This document shows, piece by piece, positions 34,856 to 46,247 of a stretch of DNA of 64,000 bases (within the stretch, counting starts at the first letter, position 1; every line of letters begins with the position of its first letter). The position numbers and the translations under genes were made by a program. This stretch comes from Frateuria_A sp035943815 (GTDB lineage: Bacteria > Pseudomonadota > Gammaproteobacteria > Xanthomonadales > Rhodanobacteraceae), in NCBI RefSeq assembly GCF_035943815.1, contig NZ_DASZBU010000014.1, forward strand, positions 1-64,000, in the 5' to 3' direction. The notes under the pieces are model-generated. The model did not search any database. It was given only the letters and a program-made list of their open reading frames with translations, and had not been told where the DNA came from.

Positions 34856-37153
34856 ATGGATGTTTCGTACCTGATCGATTCGTTGAACGACGCGCAACGC
34901 GAAGCTGTCTGTGCCCCGCCCGGCCACTACCTCGTCCTGGCCGGCGCCGGTTCCGGCAAGACCCGCGTACTGACCCACCGCATCGGCTGGCTGACCCAGG
35001 TCGAGCGCGTGCCGCCGTGGGCGATCCTGGCGGTCACCTTCACCAACAAGGCCGCCGGCGAAATGCGCGCGCGGCTGGAATCGCTGATTCCCGGCGGCAC
35101 CACCGGTCTCACCGTGGGAACCTTCCACGGCATCGCCCACCGGCTGCTGCGCAGGCACTGGCGCGAAGCGGGCCTGCCGGAAGGTTTCCAGATCCTCGAT
35201 GCCGATGACCAGCAGCGGCTGGTCAAGCGCGTGGTGGCCGGCCTCGGCCTGGACGAGGCGCGCTTCCCGCCGCGCCAGGCGACCTGGCAGATCAACGGCT
35301 GGAAGGACGAGGGCAAGCGCCCTGACGCCATCGAGCACGGCAACCATCCCGTCACCCGCACGCTGGTGCAGATCTACACCGCCTACGAGGAAGCCTGCCG
35401 CCGCGCCGGTCTGGTCGACTTCGCCGAACTGCTGCTGCGCGCGCACGAGCTGTGGCTCAAGAACCCGGCCGTGCTGGAGCATTACCAGAACCGCTGGCGG
35501 CACCTGCTGATCGACGAGTTCCAGGACACCAACACGCTGCAGTACGCATGGATCCGCGTGCTGGCCGGGAACGTGGGCAAGGTCTTCGCCGTGGGAGACG
35601 ACGACCAGTCGATCTATGGCTGGCGCGGCGCCAGGGTGGAGAACATGCAGCAGTTCCTGCGCGATTTCCCCGGCGCCCGCACGATCAAGCTGGAGCAGAA
35701 CTACCGCTCCACAGCCACCATCCTGAAGGCCGCCAACAGCGTGATCGCGCGCAACGGCGGACGCCTGGGCAAGCAGTTGTGGACCGCCGGCGAAGCCGGC
35801 GAGCGCATCTCCCTGTACGCCGCCTACAACGAACAGGACGAGGCGCGCTTCGTCATCGAGCGCATCCGCGAGTACGTCGCCGAGCATGGCAGCGCGAAGG
35901 ATTGCGCGATCCTCTACCGCTCCAATGCGCAGTCGCGCAACTTCGAGGAACAACTGAGCCAGCGCAGCATTCCGTACCGGGTGTACGGCGGCTTGCGCTT
36001 CTTCGAGCGCGCCGAGATCAAGGACGCGCTGGCTTACCTGCGCCTGAGCGCCAACCGCCATGACGACGCCGCCTTCGAGCGCGCCGTGAACACGCCGCCA
36101 CGCGGCATCGGCGACCGCACGCTGGACGTGCTGCGCCGACGCGCGCGGTCCGAAGGTGGTTCGATGTGGGAAGCCGCGCTGGGCGAGCTCACCGACGGGC
36201 GCGAGCTGGCTGGCCGCGCGAAGAACGCGGTGAAAGCCTTCCTGGCCTTGATCGACCAGATGGCCCGCGACTTCCAGCCGGCCGCAACCGGATCCCTCTC
36301 CCCCGGCCCCGCCGGGGGAGAGGCTTGGGGAGAAGGGGAGGCCTTTCCGCCCGCCGCACCCTCCCCCCCAGCCCCTCTCCCGCCGGGAGAGGGGCGCGAA
36401 AGCCTCACCCTCGCCGAACAGGTCGACCACGCCATCACCCATACCGGCCTGCGCGATCACTACGAGAAGGACAGCCGCGGCAATGGCGAGGCGCGCGTGG
36501 AGAACCTCGACGAACTGGTGAACGTCGCCAGCCGCTTCGCCATGACGCCGGACGATGTCGAAGCGGGCCTCACCGAACTGTCCGCCTTCCTATCGCATGC
36601 CGCGCTCGAGGCCGGCGAAGGCCAGGGCGAGGCCTGGGACGACTGCGTCCAGCTGATGACGCTGCACTCGGCCAAGGGCCTGGAGTTCCCGCTGGTGTTC
36701 CTGGTCGGCATGGAAGAGGGCCTGTTTCCCAGCCAGCGCTCCACCGAGGACGAGAGCCGGCTGGAGGAGGAACGCCGCCTGGCCTACGTGGGCATCACCC
36801 GCGCACGCGAGCGGCTGATCGTCACCCACGCCGAATCGCGCCGCATGCACGGTACCGAGATGCTCGCCCGCCCCTCGCGCTTCCTCGCCGAGATGCCGGC
36901 CGAGCTGATCGACGAGGTGCGCCCGCGCGTGCAGGTCAGCCGCCCGCTCTACGGCGGCCGCCACACGGCTGACGCTTCCCTGCAGGAAGACCTGCCGATC
37001 AAGCTCGGCCAGCGCGTGAGCCACCCGAGCTTAGGCGAAGGTGTGGTGATCAGCGCCGAGGGCAGTGGCGCGCACACGCGCCTGCACGTGAACTTCGAAG
37101 GTGCCGGCAGCAAATGGCTGGTGGCGGCGTACGCCAACCTCACGCCGCTGTAG
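34856..37153 (+). CDS. uvrD: DNA helicase II (UvrD), with an in-frame repeat insertion
   Basis: A 765-residue 3'-5' superfamily 1A helicase for nucleotide excision and mismatch repair. Motifs: GAGSGKT (I), VTFTNKAAGEM (Ia), LLIDEFQDTN (II), GDDDQSIYGWRGA (III), LEQNYRS (IV), MTLHSAKGLEFPLVFLVGMEEGLFP (V) and YVGITRARERL (VI). The Tudor-like C-terminal tail (RVSHPSLGEGVVI) is present. Residues about 476-515 are a Gly/Pro/Ala-rich stretch encoded by two GC-rich palindromes (36294-36395), absent from the usual UvrD and accounting for most of the extra length over E. coli UvrD (720). The helicase frame is intact. The start at 34856 matches the family start. Confidence 0.96.
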   Translation: MDVSYLIDSLNDAQREAVCAPPGHYLVLAGAGSGKTRVLTHRIGWLTQVERVPPWAILAVTFTNKAAGEMRARLESLIPGGTTGLTVGTFHGIAHRLLRRHWREAGLPEGFQILDADDQQRLVKRVVAGLGLDEARFPPRQATWQINGWKDEGKRPDAIEHGNHPVTRTLVQIYTAYEEACRRAGLVDFAELLLRAHELWLKNPAVLEHYQNRWRHLLIDEFQDTNTLQYAWIRVLAGNVGKVFAVGDDDQSIYGWRGARVENMQQFLRDFPGARTIKLEQNYRSTATILKAANSVIARNGGRLGKQLWTAGEAGERISLYAAYNEQDEARFVIERIREYVAEHGSAKDCAILYRSNAQSRNFEEQLSQRSIPYRVYGGLRFFERAEIKDALAYLRLSANRHDDAAFERAVNTPPRGIGDRTLDVLRRRARSEGGSMWEAALGELTDGRELAGRAKNAVKAFLALIDQMARDFQPAATGSLSPGPAGGEAWGEGEAFPPAAPSPPAPLPPGEGRESLTLAEQVDHAITHTGLRDHYEKDSRGNGEARVENLDELVNVASRFAMTPDDVEAGLTELSAFLSHAALEAGEGQGEAWDDCVQLMTLHSAKGLEFPLVFLVGMEEGLFPSQRSTEDESRLEEERRLAYVGITRARERLIVTHAESRRMHGTEMLARPSRFLAEMPAELIDEVRPRVQVSRPLYGGRHTADASLQEDLPIKLGQRVSHPSLGEGVVISAEGSGAHTRLHVNFEGAGSKWLVAAYANLTPL
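36294..36395. repeat. Palindromic repeat inserted in frame inside uvrD
   Basis: Two inverted repeats: CCTCTCCCCC/GGGGGAGAGG (36295-36304 with 36314-36323) and GCCCCTCTCCC/GGGAGAGGGGC (36371-36381 with 36385-36395, 3-nt loop). CCCTCTCCC...GGGAGAGGG palindromes are typical intergenic repeats of xanthomonads and relatives. Here they are translated as a Gly/Pro-rich segment. Confidence 0.7.
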
Positions 37154-37185
37154 AGGAGCGGTGTGCCCGACCACTTGGATACCCA

Positions 37186-37716
37186 GTGACCACGATACGC
37201 AAGGCTCGCCCGGCCGACGCCCTGCCTCTTTCCCAGCTCGCCGAGGCGAGCTTTCGCGACACCTTCGGCCCCGTGAACACGGCCGCCGACATGGACCTGC
37301 ATTGCCGCAGCAGCTATGGCGAGGCGATCCAGGCGCGGGAGATTGCCGATCCGGCGAGGCTGACCCTGCTCGGTGAGTGGGACGGGCAGCTGGCCGGTTT
37401 CGCGCAGCTTCGCTGGTCGGATGCGCCCGGCGGCGTGGTGGCGCGGGTGCCGGGGGAAATCCAGCGGTTGTACGTCGGCCGCGACTGGCACGGCCGGGGC
37501 GTGGCGCAGGAGCTCATGCGCGCGTGCATGGAAGCGATGCGGGCGCGGGGTTCGGACATGGTCTGGCTAGGCGTCTGGGAACACAACCCGCGGGCGATCG
37601 CGTTCTATCGCAAGTTCGGCTTTGTACCGGTGGGCGATCACGTGTTCGCGCTCGGCAGCGATCCGCAGCGCGACCTGATCCTGGCGCGGCCCGTGGCGGG
37701 TGCGCTGACGGGCTAG
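37186..37716 (+). CDS. GNAT-family N-acetyltransferase
   Basis: A 176-residue acetyltransferase with the GNAT fold: TIRKARPADALPLSQLAEASFRDTFG at the start, then EIQRLYVGRDWHGRGVAQELM (acetyl-CoA pyrophosphate loop, R/Q-x-x-G-x-G/A) and VWLGVWEHNPRAIAFYRKFGFVPVGDHVFALG. This EANPRAxxFYxxxGF arrangement is usual in small-molecule or N-terminal acetyltransferases; the acceptor is unknown. It starts with GTG at 37186, 32 bp after uvrD. The following 244 bp have no gene. Confidence 0.85.
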   Translation: MTTIRKARPADALPLSQLAEASFRDTFGPVNTAADMDLHCRSSYGEAIQAREIADPARLTLLGEWDGQLAGFAQLRWSDAPGGVVARVPGEIQRLYVGRDWHGRGVAQELMRACMEAMRARGSDMVWLGVWEHNPRAIAFYRKFGFVPVGDHVFALGSDPQRDLILARPVAGALTG

Positions 37717-37960
37717 GGCGGGAGGCGAGGCGGGCAACGGTCCCGGGCCCTTGCACGCGACGGTTGCCGACTCGCACGCGACCCGGAACACCTGCCTGCG
37801 ACCCGAGGCGCTCGCTCGCGCCGGACCGCTCCGCTGCGCGCGTGTCGCACGCAGCCTTGCACGGGAGCCCGTTACTCCGGCGCGACCTGCGGAACCTTGC
37901 GCGCACGGCTTTTGCATCGCCCTCGCGCCTTCCCCGGGGCAACGGGGGCAAGGGCTGGAA

Positions 37961-39391
37961 TCAGAGGGCGGAAAGGAAGGCCACCAGGTCGCTCTTCTGC
38001 TGGGCGCTCATGTGGACATGGAAGCGGGTGTCGTAGAAGTCGACGACCTCGCCCAGAGTGGCGGCCGAGCCGTTGTGGAAGTATGGCGCGCGCGCCGCCA
38101 GGCCGCGCAGGATCGGGCCCTTGAACTTGCCGATGTCGGCCCACTTGCCGGTGAGCATGGCCAGGCCCGGATCGGTAGTCTGCACGCTCTGGCCGGTGGC
38201 AGTGTTGGTGAGCGTGTACAGCGGCATGTCCGGGGTGCGCCGGCTGGCGTCGGAGATGCCGATGTTCACCGGCAGCGCGACCGAGTGGTTGCCGATGTTG
38301 GGCGCGTCGTGGCAACTGCTGCAGCTGCCATGGATCACCGGCAGGCCGGTGACGTCGTTGAGCCCGGCCACGCCGCGGATGTCGATCGGCATCGAATCGA
38401 ACAGCCTCTCGCCGCGGGCGATGGCGGCACGCGCACGGCTGCGCGGATCGCGGAGAAAGAGCGTATCGGGGTTGTACCAGCCATCGAACAGGCGCATGGA
38501 TCTGGCGTCGAAGGCATCGCCGCTGGGGTCGTTGCCCAGGGTGTCGTTGATGCCGATCCAGAAGCGCTGCTGCACGAGGATGTTAGGGCCGCCCATCGCG
38601 TCGTCGGCGTTGAGCCGGCCGGCGGCGTTGTCGGCGGCCTGCGCGGTGACCATATGCAGTTCGAACTCGACGATGCGGTCGATGACGGCCTGGTCGGGCG
38701 CGCTCGCCGCCTGCTCGTGGCCGAGAATGGCGTGGCGTGCCTGCGAGCCGAGGCTGGTACGCAGGTTCTGCAGGTCGATGCCTTCGTCCATCGGCGGCTT
38801 GAACGGCGTGAAGGTCTCGCGGCCGTCCCACATCACCGCGGTGAGCCAGATCAGGTTGGTCGCCGGCAGCGGCCGGCGGAACAGCGACAGTTCGTGCGCG
38901 CTGGCATAGCGGTAGGGGTCGTCCACGCGGGTCAGGCGGAACTGGGCGTTGGCCGGCAGCGGCAGTCCCACGCGGATCAGGCCGCGGTCGAGCAGCATCG
39001 CGTAGGCGCTGCGGCGGGCGTAGACGGTGGACACGTCGGCCAGGGGCGAGACCGCGCCGTCGACCGGGGAGAACACCGGATCCATGCCGGCGGTGCGGGC
39101 AAAGCGCTGGCGCAGTTCCTGCGGCGTCATCGTCCAACCCTGCGCCTGGCGGTGGCAGGAGTTGCACGAGCGGCCATTGCTGCCCAGTCCCTGGAAGAAC
39201 GGATTGCCCGTGTCGATGCGACCGGTGGGCGTGGAGGTCTGCAGCCAGCCGGAAATGTCGGCGGTGGTCAGCCCGTCGCTGTGCGAGGGTCCGGCCTGGG
39301 CGTGGACGGCGCCGGTCCCGAGCAACAGGCCGGCGAGGAGGATGGAAAGCCGCCGGCGGGCGGCGGTCCTGAAGAAGCGATGGTCGGACAT
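37961..39391 (-). CDS. Di-heme cytochrome c, peroxidase-like
   Basis: A 476-residue exported protein. A signal peptide (residues 1-31) is followed by two CXXCH heme sites: CNSCH at 76-80 and CSSCH near 355. Lengths between them and the ends TPDMPLYTLTN, GKFKGPILRGLAARAPYFHNGSAATLGEVVDFYD resemble the bacterial cytochrome c peroxidase/MauG-like di-heme family, although the spacing is longer than in classical CcpA. It probably transfers electrons in the periplasm. It follows the Ser/Thr kinase gene by 123 bp on the same strand and may be part of that module. Confidence 0.8.
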   Translation of the reverse strand: MSDHRFFRTAARRRLSILLAGLLLGTGAVHAQAGPSHSDGLTTADISGWLQTSTPTGRIDTGNPFFQGLGSNGRSCNSCHRQAQGWTMTPQELRQRFARTAGMDPVFSPVDGAVSPLADVSTVYARRSAYAMLLDRGLIRVGLPLPANAQFRLTRVDDPYRYASAHELSLFRRPLPATNLIWLTAVMWDGRETFTPFKPPMDEGIDLQNLRTSLGSQARHAILGHEQAASAPDQAVIDRIVEFELHMVTAQAADNAAGRLNADDAMGGPNILVQQRFWIGINDTLGNDPSGDAFDARSMRLFDGWYNPDTLFLRDPRSRARAAIARGERLFDSMPIDIRGVAGLNDVTGLPVIHGSCSSCHDAPNIGNHSVALPVNIGISDASRRTPDMPLYTLTNTATGQSVQTTDPGLAMLTGKWADIGKFKGPILRGLAARAPYFHNGSAATLGEVVDFYDTRFHVHMSAQQKSDLVAFLSAL

Positions 39392-39514
39392 GCGATGGTC
39401 CCCGTGTCGGTGGTGCCTGCAAGACGGGGAACACCGGGCGGCGACGAAGTGCGACATGGCGGCTCGCGCGCTGGAGCGCACTCGCCACTGCACCCACGCA
39501 CCCGCACGCAAAAC

Positions 39515-42184
<2,670 letters not shown>

Positions 42185-42261
42185 GGCGGACTCCTCAGGA
42201 CACTCCTGTCCTCGATGAACACCGGACGCACGCCGATTGCGACCTCGACCGCAGTCGGGCG

Positions 42262-42831
42262 CTAGGCCATGCGCGCCTTGATGAACGCGCGCGCAAAGCG
42301 CCAGTCGCGGTCGATGGTGCGCCGGCACAGCCCGAGCGTTTCACCGACCTGCTCCAGGCTGAGCCCGGCGAAAAAGCGCAGCTCCACCACCCGGGCGGCG
42401 CGCGCATCGGCCTGCGCCAGTTCGTCCAGCGCGACATCCAGCGCCAGCGCCTGCTCGGCCGTATCGAGCGCCAGCTTGAGCGACTCGTCGTCCAGCGTGA
42501 CCCGCTGCCATTGTCCGCCGGCGCACAACCGCAGGCGGTCGCGAGCGCGGTTGATCAGCAGGTGGCGCATGGCGCGCGCGGCATAACTGAAGAACTGCGC
42601 CGGGTGCTCGAACTGCAGCCCGTCGCGCTGGCCCATGCGCAGGTAGAGCTCGTGCACCAGCTCGGTAGTGTCGAGGGTGGCGTGGCGGCGCCCGGCCAGT
42701 TGTCGGGCGGCCATGGCCTTCAGGCGCGCGTAGACCGTGACGAACAGCGCCTCGGAGGATTGCTCGAGCGGGATCTGCCGGCTGTCGGCCATGGCACGCA
42801 CACCATCGATGCAGGCCTGCAACGGGGGCAT
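42262..42831 (-). CDS. ECF sigma factor with a Thr-Thr substitution in sigma 2.2
   Basis: A 189-residue sigma factor with sigma-2 (about 25-100) and sigma-4 (about 130-185, VVELRFFAGLSLEQVGETLGLCRRTIDRDW) domains; it belongs to the TIGR02999-like (ECF43-type) group. In region 2.2 the usual acidic DAED is DTTE (residues 54-57), i.e. two threonines where relatives have Ala/Glu. In Vibrio EcfP the analogous Thr is phosphorylated by its partner kinase to allow core polymerase binding. No anti-sigma gene is near; the kinase gene follows. The start may instead be ATG at 42792, 13 codons downstream; 42831 has AGG at a fair distance. Confidence 0.9.
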   Translation of the reverse strand: MPPLQACIDGVRAMADSRQIPLEQSSEALFVTVYARLKAMAARQLAGRRHATLDTTELVHELYLRMGQRDGLQFEHPAQFFSYAARAMRHLLINRARDRLRLCAGGQWQRVTLDDESLKLALDTAEQALALDVALDELAQADARAARVVELRFFAGLSLEQVGETLGLCRRTIDRDWRFARAFIKARMA

Positions 42832-42946
42832 GGTACGCCTGCGCCGGCCGGCCGGCGCAGGATGGGCAAGGCCGGGTTCCCACACGCCGTGGCCTGCGCG
42901 AGGCCGGCCTTCCCGGGAAGCGGCCTGGGCGGCCCGGACGGCTGCG

Positions 42947-44203
42947 CTACTCGCGCAGCCTCGGTACGCCGTGCTGGTCGCGCTCTTCCACCGCCAGCGA
43001 GCGCGTGTCCGGATGCGACAGCCGGCTCTCGCGCGGCAACTCGACAGCGGCCTCGCTGCGGGTGAGTGCCAGCGCGTTGCGGTAGCAGCGCTGGGCGAGC
43101 GGGATGTCACCCTGGCCGACACAGGTATCGCCCAAGGCTTCCCATGCGCCGGGGCCCGGAGCGATGGCGAGCGAGCGTTCGAGATAGCCGCGCGCCTTGC
43201 CCCAGAGTTGCTGGCGCACGCACATGCGGCCGAGCGCGAGCAGCAGGCCCGGGTCGTTGGGGTGGGCGTCGAGCCAGGCTTCGGCGCGGCGCAGGCGAGC
43301 GTCGAGGTCGTCGCCACCGAGCGCACCCCAGGTCTGCGCCAGCTGCGAAGACCATTCGCGGCGCAGCGCGGATTCCAGTTCGTCCATCGCCGGCAGCACC
43401 AGCCCGAAGGCGGCCGCGCGGCGGGCATAGGCGTCGACCACGGCGCTCGCGCGGCGCTGGCCCTTGCCCAACTGCGACCACAGGGCGTTGAGCGCCTGGC
43501 CGTCCGGCGCGGCATCGATCGCGGCGACGAGCACCTGCGCTTCCAGCGCGGCGAAGCGCTGCGTGCCCAGCGCGCCGCTTTTCTGCAGCGGCTCCAGTGC
43601 GCTCATGGCGCGGCGCGGGTCGCCGTTGGCGAGCGCGGCCAGCGCCAGTTCGTGCCAGCCGCCGGGCGTCAGGCGGCCGCTGTCGGCCTCCGGCGCAAGC
43701 AGTGCGAGCGCTTCAGCCGGCTTGCCGTCTCGGCGCAGCACGCGGGCACGCACCACGCGGGCCGCCTGTGGCGCGGCCTGGCCGGCGCGATTGAGTGCCT
43801 CCAGCGCGCGCGCCGGTTCTCCGCGGCGGGACGCCGCTTCGGCCGAAGCCAGCAGGGCCGGGCCACGCAACGCGTCCAGGCGCGCGGCGCGTTCCAGGTC
43901 GCGCTCCGCATCGCCGTGGCGGCCTTCCATCAGCGCGACCAGGCCGCTGGCCAGCCGCTGGCGGCTGATGCGCCGGTGCCGCCGCGTCATTGCGCCGAAG
44001 GGCCAGCGCAGCAGGCGCCACAGGCCGGTGAAGACGACCCAGGCCAGCAGCACGATCACCAGCGCGACCACCACGGTGGTCTCCACGCGCCAGCCGCGCA
44101 GGCGCACCAGCACGTAGCCGGGGTCGTCGGCGACCCAGTGCCAGCCGAACGCGGCGAGCGCCGCGACGATGATCAGCAACAACAGCCAGCGCCACAGCTT
44201 CAC
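42947..44203 (-). CDS. hemY: HemY-like heme biosynthesis protein
   Basis: A 418-residue inner-membrane protein with two N-terminal membrane helices (5-22 and 40-60), a basic cytoplasmic stretch and TPR-like repeats (RGEPARALEALNRAG; HPNDPGLLLALGRMCVRQQLWGKARGYLERSLAI). This matches the proteobacterial HemY of the hemDXY cluster, not the unrelated protoporphyrinogen oxidase of the same name. Its role is a heme/porphyrin-related membrane function that is not fully settled. The ATG overlaps the hemX stop by 4 bp, and it is the last gene of hemD-hemX-hemY. Confidence 0.9.
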   Translation of the reverse strand: MKLWRWLLLLIIVAALAAFGWHWVADDPGYVLVRLRGWRVETTVVVALVIVLLAWVVFTGLWRLLRWPFGAMTRRHRRISRQRLASGLVALMEGRHGDAERDLERAARLDALRGPALLASAEAASRRGEPARALEALNRAGQAAPQAARVVRARVLRRDGKPAEALALLAPEADSGRLTPGGWHELALAALANGDPRRAMSALEPLQKSGALGTQRFAALEAQVLVAAIDAAPDGQALNALWSQLGKGQRRASAVVDAYARRAAAFGLVLPAMDELESALRREWSSQLAQTWGALGGDDLDARLRRAEAWLDAHPNDPGLLLALGRMCVRQQLWGKARGYLERSLAIAPGPGAWEALGDTCVGQGDIPLAQRCYRNALALTRSEAAVELPRESRLSHPDTRSLAVEERDQHGVPRLRE

Positions 44204-45306
44204 GGCCGGCGCCCCGTGCTGGCGGCGCGCGCGGGTACGGCGTCGACCGCCTTGAGGGCATGCACCGCGCGCAGGTTGCGCAGTTCGGCCAGCGCGGCGC
44301 CCAGCTGGACCGGGGCGGTCGGCTTGAGCGACTGCGCCAGCGCGGCCAGCTGTGCCTGCACGTGCGCGACCGCCGCGTCGGCGGTGTCGAACTGTGCGGC
44401 CAGGGCTGCCTGCGCGCGCGCGATCGCCGCATGCGCCGCCTCGACATCGGCCCCCAGCAACGCGGCCTGGGCCTGCGCCAGGTCCAGCGCGGTCAGCTCG
44501 CGGGCGAAGCGCGCGTCGGCGACCGCCAGCGGCGCCCCGCTGTCGCGCTGCACGCTGACCACGCTCGCCAGCGCGTGGCGGATGCGCTCCCAGGCTCCGG
44601 GACTGGCGCTGGCGGCCGGCATGTCCTGCGGCTTGAGCGGCAGCGTCTGCAGCGCGCCGCGCAACTGCTGCAGGGTATCGACAGCGTTGGTGCGCGGCTG
44701 GCTCTGCTCCAGCGCCTCGCGTTCGGCGGCGATGCTCTGGCGCACGCCGGAGAAGGCACCGTCGTTGACCGCCGCCAGCGCCTGATCGGCCAGCCCGTAG
44801 GCAGCCGCGGCGCCCTGCGCGTCATGGAACAGCGCGTAGCGTTGCTGACCCATGCGCAGCAGCGTTTCGGTCTCGTCCAGCAGCATGGCGTCGTGGCCGG
44901 AGAGGCTCTTTTCCGAAAGCTTGGCGACCGCGTCCTCGAGATTGCGCAGGCGCTCGGACTGGCCGAGCAATTCCTCGCGCAGGCCGCGATTGACCTGCTC
45001 GGCATCGCCCAGGCGCTGGCGCAGCAGGGTGCGTTCGTCGCCCATGCCGGCAAGCGTGCTTTCCAGGTGACCGACGCGCTCGTCCAGGCCGTTGAGCGTG
45101 CGGCTGTCGCTGGCCGTGCCCTGCGCCTGCTGCCACTGGCGCCAGGCCACGTAGCCGGCCAGCACCAGCGCGAGCATGGCCAGCAGCAGGGCCAGCGCAA
45201 GCGCGCCGCCGCGTCGCGGCGCGGGCGCAGGCACGGGGCGGCGGGCGGGCGCGGCGGCCGGAGTCGGCGCGGCGGGACGATCGGCGTCGAGGTCGTCTTG
45301 GCTCAT
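44200..45306 (-). CDS. hemX: HemX-like protein
   Basis: A 368-residue protein with a Pro/Ala-rich cytoplasmic N-terminus, one membrane helix (about 35-52, LALALLLAMLALVLAGYVAW), a coiled-coil (about 62-125, LDERVGHLES ... LGDAEQVNRGLREELLGQSERLRNLE) and a helical C-terminus. HemX proteins were once called uroporphyrin-III C-methyltransferase by similarity but lack a methyltransferase domain. The start at 45306 (MSQDDLDADR) is preferred over one at 45315. It lies between hemD and hemY; the 109 bp before it hold no gene. Confidence 0.88.
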   Translation of the reverse strand: MSQDDLDADRPAAPTPAAAPARRPVPAPAPRRGGALALALLLAMLALVLAGYVAWRQWQQAQGTASDSRTLNGLDERVGHLESTLAGMGDERTLLRQRLGDAEQVNRGLREELLGQSERLRNLEDAVAKLSEKSLSGHDAMLLDETETLLRMGQQRYALFHDAQGAAAAYGLADQALAAVNDGAFSGVRQSIAAEREALEQSQPRTNAVDTLQQLRGALQTLPLKPQDMPAASASPGAWERIRHALASVVSVQRDSGAPLAVADARFARELTALDLAQAQAALLGADVEAAHAAIARAQAALAAQFDTADAAVAHVQAQLAALAQSLKPTAPVQLGAALAELRNLRAVHALKAVDAVPARAASTGRRP

Positions 45307-45415
45307 GCGCGCCATGCTAGCAGCCCGCATGCGGGGCTTCGCATGGCGGGCGTGAAGCCGGGGCCTCGGCTGCGACGCCCCCGCTCGCGCGGGCATCGGT
45401 CGCCCGCGTCGCGGC

Positions 45416-46171
45416 TCAGCGTGCTGCGGCGAGCAGATCGGCAGGCATCGCCGAAGCCGCGCGGCGGACGCGGCCGAAACCGGCTTCGCGGGCGGCGACT
45501 TCCAGGCGTTCGCTGCTGGCGACCGCGACAGTCCTGCACAGGCGCGCCCAGGCTGGCGCCGGCAAGCCCTCGCGCAGGTTCGCCAGCGCCTGCGCGCTGG
45601 AGAGCAGTACGCGGGCGCTGATCGGCAGATGGGACACCGCTTCGACATGGCGGCGGTCCAGCCGTGGCGCGGCGCGCCGGTACACCTGCACTTCGCGCAA
45701 CCGCGCGCCGCCCTCCACCAGCCGCTGCTGCAGCAGGCCGCGCCCGCCCGCCGCGCCGACCAATGCGACGCCACGGCCGCGCAGGTCGCGCAGCGCGGGC
45801 AGGTCGAGCAGGCCTTCGCTGTCCTGCCGCCGGGTGGGCGCCTGCACGGCGAGGCCATGCCGGCGCAGCGCGGCGGCCGTGCCCTGCCCGACCGCCAACA
45901 CCGCCGCACGCGTGCGCAGCGGCGCCAGCGCCGCCGCGAAGCGCACCGCGGCCGGGCTGGTGAACAGCAGCAACGGGTCGGAACGCAGCGCTTCGCGCAA
46001 TTGCGTGCCTGCAAGCGCTTGGTCTTCGGCCGCGCGCAGCGCCAGCCCGGGCAGCAACAGTGGCACGCCGCCGCGCGCGCGCACCTGGCGCGCGAACGCC
46101 GAGACCGTGCCGGCAGGCCGGGTGATCACGATCGTCCGGCCCTTCAGTTCCTCGGTGCGGGCATGCGCCAC
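45416..46171 (-). CDS. hemD: Uroporphyrinogen-III synthase
   Basis: A 251-residue enzyme that closes hydroxymethylbilane with inversion of ring D to give uroporphyrinogen III, the branch point of heme, siroheme and B12. The sequence is weakly conserved across this family, but ITRPAG near the start, LLFTSPAAVRFAAAL, AVGQGTAAALRRHGL, GVALVGAAGGRGLLQQRL and the ADLLAAAR end are typical. It is the first gene of hemD-hemX-hemY. Divergent from a thioesterase gene with a shared 76-bp promoter region. Confidence 0.9.
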   Translation of the reverse strand: MAHARTEELKGRTIVITRPAGTVSAFARQVRARGGVPLLLPGLALRAAEDQALAGTQLREALRSDPLLLFTSPAAVRFAAALAPLRTRAAVLAVGQGTAAALRRHGLAVQAPTRRQDSEGLLDLPALRDLRGRGVALVGAAGGRGLLQQRLVEGGARLREVQVYRRAAPRLDRRHVEAVSHLPISARVLLSSAQALANLREGLPAPAWARLCRTVAVASSERLEVAAREAGFGRVRRAASAMPADLLAAAR

Positions 46172-46201
46172 CGCTTAGGCTCCCTGCGGAAAGAGGCTTC
46201 C

Positions 46202-46219
46202 AGTGTAGCCCGCTACAAT
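46202..46219. promoter_or_regulatory. Divergent -10 boxes in a palindrome between hemD and the thioesterase gene
   Basis: The palindrome TGTAGC-CC-GCTACA (46204-46217) contains TACAAT (46214-46219) for the rightward gene and, on the minus strand, TACACT (46202-46207) for hemD. No clear -35 boxes are seen. It may be two back-to-back promoters or an operator shared by both genes. Confidence 0.4.
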
Positions 46220-46247
46220 GACGGCCTTTCCTTCGACGCCCTGACTC

